64,000 nt of DNA from Pochonia chlamydosporia 170 (Eukaryota > Ascomycota > Sordariomycetes > Hypocreales > Clavicipitaceae): NCBI RefSeq assembly GCF_001653235.2, contig NC_035793.1, positions 3,286,001-3,350,000 of the forward strand, read 5' to 3'. Below, in pieces: positions 57,518 to 64,000 of the stretch. Under the pieces are notes generated by a model. The model did not search any database. It worked only from the letters and a program-made list of their open reading frames with translations, and had not been told where the DNA came from. The first letter of the stretch is position 1; the number at the start of each line of letters is the position of its first letter. The position numbers were made by a program, and so were the translations under genes.

Positions 57518-60235
57518 GGGGGACATATAAAGGACAAAATATGGCAAACTTGGACAATTGTGACTGGGAGCTGTTGCCATATTTCACCAAACTCACTCCA
57601 TACTATAGACCGAAGACCCTTTCCCAGTTGTGGTCGTGGTTCGGGGTTTGGAACTTGATCTGGTGCTATTTGATGCTGTCTTACAAAGCTACGCCAATGT
57701 CTAGACAAAAGCGAAGATAGTTGCCCATCATGGGTTTCCAATCGGCGCAATTCTTCTAAAACATGCTAAATTAGTCTTAGATTAATTAAATAGACCGGTT
57801 TATTTACAATGCTATGGCTATGTATGTACATGAGTTAATTTTGATTGCAGTGTGACCGATTTTAGAGACTGGAGCAACATGAAGGAACTTGACTGCTGGT
57901 ATCCGGTGGTTCGGCTTTAAACGACGCAGAACTTTTATTTAATGTTTGCTCTCGGATGCACAAGCATGCTGACGTGCTTGAGTATACATGCATAATGCAC
58001 AACTTGGGAACACTAGAATCTCCCAATGGGCATTTGGAGATATTTTGCTTGTGCACGGCGCTCATCAGCACGAAGCACACTCTTCCATCGGTCTGCTCTG
58101 CAATTCCCTGGGCCTGGCCTTGTTGCAGATCTGCCTCACATTAGCGTCTTGGCAACTTGCCCCAGGAAAGGGCAAGCCAAGCCTTTCTGACCAACAAATG
58201 CTTTGTCTCTGGCTGCTGATACATCTAGCCAGACATTTGCTCGTATCTTCATTTACTAGCAGCTACGGAGAGTACCAGACTTGTAGGAGAAATTTAGAGT
58301 CAAATGGTTTCATTCTCTTGGCCCTCCTATGCTCTATCCACAGGGAAGTAGCAATTACATATTTCAAAGGTGCCACCACAAACGTATCGTCAATCGGAAA
58401 TTGCTCTACCAACCATATCCCCTGCCTGTCTGGATCTGGAGGCAAGATGCAGAGCAACCGAGTCTCTCGGCGACCACCCGAAAGCAGTCCACATCATTCA
58501 TGCAGCCTGTCGAAACGAGGGCAGCGCCTGAGTCGTGGTCCGGTCATCGTCGCCACTTTCAGGAACAACCACCCGAGGCATTGAGAGCAGGCATGAAATC
58601 ATCCACCGGAACCTGCCAGCCGAGATAATATGCTGGAAAACCTCAATTGTGTGCTAGCAAGCATGTTGAAAACCCCCAGGCGCAATATTAAGACAATATT
58701 CCGTACACAAGGAATGGTTGGGCTGTCAATGCCAATTCATTGAATCGCCCATGTCTCTTCTTTGCAGAGAAATGAAGCTGACTTTGGAAGTGAGACACAT
58801 GAAGGGACAAAACGATCCAGATCTACTCCATATTCTGGATCTAGTCCAATTGACCAAGGCACCCAGTATTATTTCTTATGACGACGTATTTATTTCCGAT
58901 GCAATATTTTCCAGTGAGACCCAGTCGACACTGGACACCAGGAGCACATGATGGCTTGTACCGCGGCTCGGGCGTCATGCCCAGCACCAGCAGCTGGGTC
59001 CAACCAAGCCTTTTAAGTCCTTTAGTCTCAAGGTTGAGTGAAACCAGACTCATCGTCACTAGTTGGGTACTCCGGCCATGCCGCGCAATGTCCACATGCT
59101 AAATCATTTGGCACGGCGAACAGGGACTGCGGAAGTCGACCAAGGAAGAATCCTGCAATGGAAAATCCTGGGGCAAAGTACCACCCAGCTACCTGTGTCA
59201 TGAACCAGATGAAGCTAGAGCGTCAGCATGTCGGATGCCGTCAGAAATCCATGGCGGCCGCACCATCAAATTGGACGGGTAAAAAAAGAATTGAGCGGGC
59301 GTGAGATGCCAATGATCAGCTGTGCCTCAAGTTGGCTGATGCGCCTGGTGATTGATGGCTGTTGGCTGAGGCAGGGACATGCCTAGAAAAAAAGTTGAGC
59401 GGCAGGAGCAAGGACCAAAGCGGAATGCACCAGCCAGACGCAACCACCAGGTTTGGTGAGAAAGGATCTGTACATGTCAACTGGTATGGTCTTGGCTCGT
59501 TGAATCATGTGCCTCCGGCCGCCGCGATCCGGCACGGCGTTGGCTGGGCTCAACTTGGCTTGGCGTTTTTGATGGGAAAGTTCTTTGTTGAACAAAATCC
59601 GACTGGACCAACCAGACTGCCCAACAACCACCGACTTGCCATTCCATGTTCCGTTTTTGCGAGCCGCCCATCTTTACACGACACTCCACTGTCTGACGAC
59701 GAGACATAGCCTCTCTCATCAGTTGCAACTTGAATTTCTCTTTCCCTGTCAGCGCATGTTACATGTAGGAACTTACACTCATTGCATCCATTGACTTTCA
59801 CTCCCTTCCCTGCATAATCGACCCTGGCTTGACTGGTCTCAACTGGTCTGGCTCGATAAGCCGCCCCGGATCAGCTGCTCCCGCCACCAACTGTCACTCG
59901 TCAGCGTCATCGTCCGTTCCTCCAACGACTGGTCATAAACCGTCGCGACAACCTCCTCGAACAAAACAAACCACATTGCTGCCACGTTTTCTGCAAGGCC
60001 GACACGAAAGCAAATCGCCTGTCTGGCTGGAAAATACCAGGCTTGAATTGCGCCGCTGATTCTATTGCTGCGCCCACCTTGGAGCTTCTTACCTTTCCCA
60101 CCAAAACGTCTCTTCGGCTCCGCCCCTCTTCTTACCATACTTTTGCCAAACGTCGTCGCCGAAACCAAACGGTTGGCACAACACACACTCCCATATCGCA
60201 ACGCACCGCCCGCGTGAGAGCGGCAGCCGAGAACC
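57518..60235. other. Long intergenic region upstream of the lipin gene
   Basis: One ATG-initiated + strand frame of 198 codons (57988-58584) exists but reads like random translation and shows no domain. Otherwise the region holds non-coding DNA with CCAGA/TCTGG-type motifs near 59604-59616 and 59832-59851, and a C-rich leader before 60236. Confidence 0.4.
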
Positions 60236-62520
60236 ATGCAGTACGTTCGAAATCTCAGCGACTCTGTCTCGACAGCATGGAACTCCATCAACCCTGCCAC
60301 CCTCAGTGGTGCTATTGATGTCATCATCGTCGAGCACGAAGATGGCACTCTGGCCTGCTCGCCCTTTCACGTGCGATTCGGCAAGTTTTCGCTCCTGCGA
60401 CCGTCCGAGAAGAAGGTCGAATTCAAGGTCAATGGCGTCAAGCAAGAGTACTCTATGAAGCTGGGAGAAGGCGGCGAAGCATTTTTTGTCTTTGAAACCA
60501 CTGAAAATGTCCCGGAATCCCTTCAAACATCTCCGCTGGTTTCCCCGGCCAGCAGTCCTGGACTGGGTCCCGAGGAAGCACCGCCCGGGCTCAATGACCC
60601 GGATGTTCTACATCTCGACCAGGACCTGATCAGCACAGCTCGGCCGGTACCTACGGTGCTGCAAACCCACCCGGATGAAAATGGTTAGTTCTCTTTGCTT
60701 TGCGCCCTGTATATACGCATATCTTTTCGTGTCGTGAGCTAACTGTGAGGCCAGGCATGATAACTCCGCTGTCAGCTTCACCAAATATGTCAAAACCACG
60801 CCCGGCATCTGGTGATTGGTCTTCATCTTTGGCCAGGCCTCATAGCGACGATGTGCTCAGGCAATCTGCGAGAGCTGTTGTGCGTGACGATGAGAACGAG
60901 TCGAGGGATCCAAATGAGTCCGAGAGATCTCACAGTCCTCCACCGCTGGGAATGGAGCGGGCTAAAACGCTAGCTAAGGAGCTGTCTGCTGTGAACATAC
61001 CTAGCCGTGTCACCGAGACTGGCGATCTCATGCTTGATATGACTGGTTTTAAGAGCAGCGAAGAAGATATGCTTCAGGCCGAGATTCTCGCTAGAAAGAT
61101 TCTTTCTGAAGAACTCGAGGGCAACTATGATATCGGTTCTCTGTTTGGCTTCGACGAAGAGGGCAATCTGTGGATCTACAGTAGCGAAGAGGCCAAGCAG
61201 GCTGCCATGACCAAAACGATCGAGTCCTCCCTCAAGGCCCATCGCCACAACACGGCCGCAGATGCTATCTCTGACCCGGGATACCACAGCGACGGTAGCG
61301 ATGTTACAGCCAGTGGTCATGTTCCCTCACACAGACGATCAGAATCCGATGCCGGCCCTTCGGGATTGCAGACCCCACCCCGTACTCCTTCCGGATATGC
61401 TGGGAATCCAAATATCAACTATGCCAAGACGCTGCGTTTGACTAGCGATCAACTGAAGGCTCTGGACCTAAAGCCGGGAGAGAACTCCATGAGCTTTACT
61501 GTCAACCGAGCGACCTGTGCCGCAAACATGTACTTGTGGAAGCATGAAACTCCCGTAGTCATCTCTGACATTGATGGCACCATCACCAAGTCGGATGCCC
61601 TCGGCCATGTGCTGAACATGATTGGGCGTGACTGGACGCACACGGGCATTGCCAAGCTGTACAGCGATATCGCCCAAAATGGATACAACATCATGTACTT
61701 GACCAGTCGATCGGTAGGTCAGTCTGACACAACTAGAGCGTATGTCAATGGCATCGTTCAAGAAGGCTGCAAGATGCCTCACGGACCCACCATCTTGTCA
61801 CCAGATCGCACCATGGCAGCTTTACGACGAGAGGTATATCTCCGCCAACCGCATGTGTTCAAGATGGCTACTCTCCGAGATATCAGCAGCTTATACGGAC
61901 CAGACCACAGCCCGTTCTACGCAGGTTTTGGCAACCGTCTGACGGACCAGATTTCCTATCGAACCGTGGATGTGCCTAGAACCAGAATTTTCACCATCAA
62001 CTCCAACTCAGAGGTGTCCCTTGATCTTCTCAGCCTGAACAAGCTCAAGATGAGCTACGTCAACATCAACGAAGTTGTCGACCACTACTTCCCACCCGTC
62101 GCCACACTCGTCAAGGGCGGTGGAGAAGATTACACCGACTTCAAATACTGGCGAGACGAACCTCTTGAGCTGGACGAATTCTCAGCCAGCGACAGCGAAG
62201 AAGCTGACGTGCCAGGAGACAATGAAAGCACGTACACTGACGACGAAGATGAAGAGATTGGCGACGGCCTCGTCGACAGCTACATCTCACGCGACTCAAT
62301 AGGCGAGAGTGTGGATGATGACAATGTCGACGACGACGAGGAGTACGAGGAAGATGATGAAGAAGGCGAATATGAGGAAGATGATGCTGGATCCGACAAT
62401 GAAACGCAGCTGGTCAACCGTATGGCCAAGGTTAATGTGTCGAATAAGGGCGTTGAAGAGGACACTGGTGCAGAACTAATCACAGGGGTTGGTCACTTAT
62501 CTCAAGAGAAAAAGGCATAA
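60236..62520 (+). CDS. PAH1: Lipin-type phosphatidate phosphatase (PAH1/Smp2)
   Basis: Two exons, 60236-60683 and 60755-62520, give 737 residues. The N-LIP domain occupies about residues 1-110 (MQYVRNLSDSVSTAWNSINP, then GTLACSPFHVRFGKFSLLRP), including the amphipathic N-terminal helix for membrane binding. The catalytic HAD domain carries DIDGT at residues 421-425 (SDIDGTITKSDALGHVLNMI), with both catalytic Asp. YLTSRSVGQSDTTR and FYAGFGNRLTDQISYR follow. The C-terminus is highly acidic, a known lipin feature. The enzyme makes diacylglycerol from phosphatidate at the ER/nuclear membrane and controls triacylglycerol and phospholipid synthesis. Ser/Pro-rich linkers would fit phospho-regulation; this is inference from the family. 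Confidence 0.95.
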
Positions 62521-63367
62521 CAGGATGAAAATAATGACTAAAATATGGGAGCAGTTGCGCGGTAACGGCGTTGCGATCGAATCACGGGAAGTACATGTTG
62601 AAGAGCCGGTCGAGATTCGGCCCACGCACGAGTCCGCACCCGAACCAGCATCTTAGGCGAAAGCATTGATTGGGTGACGAGTATTCCAGCATAGCGAGTC
62701 TTTGCAGATACCAAAAAGTTGGTTGCAGAGTGAATTGGAGTAGATGATTCGGAGTCTTTTGTTTCTCTCGGGAGGGATGTGGAGGCATGGCATGGCATAG
62801 CGTGGCGTCGGCATTTATATTGTTGGTTTTTAAATAGACTGCTTGGGTTGTAGCATAATTAAACAACATTTTAGACTCAAGTTGTATGCTTCTATTTATG
62901 TATTTTTATTTAGAAAGGTTCTTACTCTAGTGATGCTTGATCAATTTAAATGCTCTATTGATATAATAATCTATTCGTAGACAATTCCCACGCACAATCC
63001 TTGGTTTCCCTCACAGTCTCTACCTTGGACGATGGAAAGACTACGAAAAAGTGTAACGAGCTTGAATAGATAAATCTCATCGAGATAACTGTGACATCAC
63101 AAGCATCTCCAGCTCACAGGTTCCGTATATCGCGAATTGTGCTCTTGTTTCTCGTACTGTAAACTTGGCGGGGGGCAAATACATTTAGCCACAGACTGTA
63201 GTCAGTCAGTATCAACATGGACAACAAATTCCTTGCATCTCTTATTTTGCAAATTGTCAAATTTCCACCTAGCCTCATTATCATTTTACCCAGTCAGATG
63301 CTCCATTTATACAAAGAAACCCGTAATCCAACTTTTCCAACCATTCCTCATTGTCTCCATTTCATAG
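62521..63367. other. Convergent intergenic region
   Basis: The 3' ends of PAH1 and HIS4 face each other. It is AT-rich from about 62810 to 62990. No gene or RNA was recognised. Confidence 0.4.
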
Positions 63368-64000
63368 CTACTGTCCATTCATGTACTTGAGTCGAATTTC
63401 AACTGCCCTCCTGTGAGCCTCCAACTCTTCGACCTTGGCTAACTGCATGACTGCTGAGCCGACGTTCTTGAGACCATCGGCCGTGAGATTAGAGCAGGTA
63501 ATGTGTTTCATAAACGATGCGAGGTTTACGCCAGAGTATTGTTTGGCGAACCCGTATGTAGCTATCGATACGTTAGTGGTGCATTGTCAATGGGCCGTGA
63601 TGAAAGCCAACTTACGTAGAGAGTGGTTTACTCCGGCGGAGTAGTCACCGACACTTTCGGGGGTCCATTCACCAATAAAGACACTACCGGCATTCATGAC
63701 CTGGTCTACGGACTTGGCGGCATCCTTGATCTGCAGAATCAGATGCTCAGGGGCATATTCGTTGCTGATGCGCATGGCTTCATCCATTGTCTTGACTTGA
63801 ACCGTGACGGAGTGGGCGATGGAGCCGCGGACAATGTCGACGCGAGGTAGAGCCATAGCCTGGTTGTGGACCTCGTCATCAATGGCCTGAAGTTGCTGCT
63901 CGTTGAGGTCAACGGCAATGAGAATGACCTGGCTGTCGACGCCGTGTTCCGCTTGAGAGAGCAAGTCCGAAGCAACAAACGCAGGGTTGGCGTCCTTGTC
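63368..64000 (-). CDS. HIS4: HIS4-type protein, histidinol dehydrogenase part, cut by the window edge
   Basis: Two exons are visible, 64000-63617 (approximate, continuing off the window) and 63561-63368; the donor is GTAAGT and the phase fits. The 5' end is missing. Visible text includes the histidinol dehydrogenase block YAPEHLILQIKDAA and, across the splice, SVGDYSAGVNHSLPTYGFAK, which carries catalytic-site residues of the family. The C-terminus ends EIRLKYMNGQ. Fungal HIS4 is a trifunctional enzyme (phosphoribosyl-AMP cyclohydrolase, phosphoribosyl-ATP pyrophosphatase, histidinol dehydrogenase); only the last domain is seen, so the first two are assumed from the family. Confidence 0.88.

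Noticed and set aside
57988..58584. ATG-initiated + strand frame of 198 codons
   Set aside because: The translation shows no domain, no compositional bias typical of proteins and no splice or promoter context. It lies in a long non-coding gap, so it is probably chance.

Overview
The window is nuclear DNA of a filamentous ascomycete (Pezizomycotina, most likely a hypocrealean Sordariomycete). The evidence is the short GT..AG introns of about 45 to 140 bp (often GTAAGT or GTATGT donors with CTAAC-like branch sites), the spacing of single genes on both strands, and fungal proteins such as a TOS1-type wall protein, a fungal-type thioredoxin reductase and a HIS4-type histidinol dehydrogenase. The species is not determined. 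Gene models were built by joining reading frames across splice sites whose phases agree; there is no transcript evidence.

Layout. 0.3-3.4 kb: a membrane RING-H2 protein (+) and a GPALPP/DUF3752 protein (-). 6.0-12.2 kb: an unrecognised membrane-anchored cysteine-containing protein (+) facing an ABCC-type ABC transporter (-). 13.4-15.4 kb: a poorly resolved, possibly decaying gene. 16.1-26.5 kb: a dienelactone-hydrolase-like enzyme, Vps8 (CORVET), PIG-P/Gpi19 (GPI anchor synthesis) and the Rok1 DEAD-box helicase, all on the + strand. 28.4-34.4 kb: an arylsulfatase with seven inferred exons, a probable relic of a small secreted protein, and a TOS1-like wall protein. 34.7-40.0 kb: mitochondrial-type lysyl-tRNA synthetase (-) divergent from Arp4 (+), then a TDG/Mug uracil-DNA glycosylase (-). 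43.8-50.8 kb: UDP-GlcNAc pyrophosphorylase (+), thioredoxin reductase (-) and Vps53 (GARP, -). 51.3-54.9 kb: a membrane-anchored FN3/coiled-coil protein (-). 56.5-57.5 kb: an acidic repeat protein of unknown function (+). 60.2-62.5 kb: the lipin PAH1/Smp2 (+). From 63.4 kb to the right edge: the 3' end of HIS4 (-).

Most genes are housekeeping and do not form an obvious pathway cluster. Loose themes are endosome/Golgi tethering (Vps8, Vps53), the cell envelope (UDP-GlcNAc supply, GPI anchors, TOS1) and lipid metabolism (lipin). I found no convincing novel multi-gene system. The best second looks are: (1) an uninterrupted, mitochondrial-presequence-like extension upstream of the thioredoxin reductase ATG that contains no ATG, suggesting near-cognate initiation; (2) an inferred 7-nt microexon in the sulfatase; (3) two reading frames interrupted by stops of the kind C-to-T change produces (RIP-like decay); (4) an ABC transporter whose first ATP site has lost key residues; and (5) short CCAGA/TCTGG and TACGGAGTA motifs recurring in non-coding DNA.
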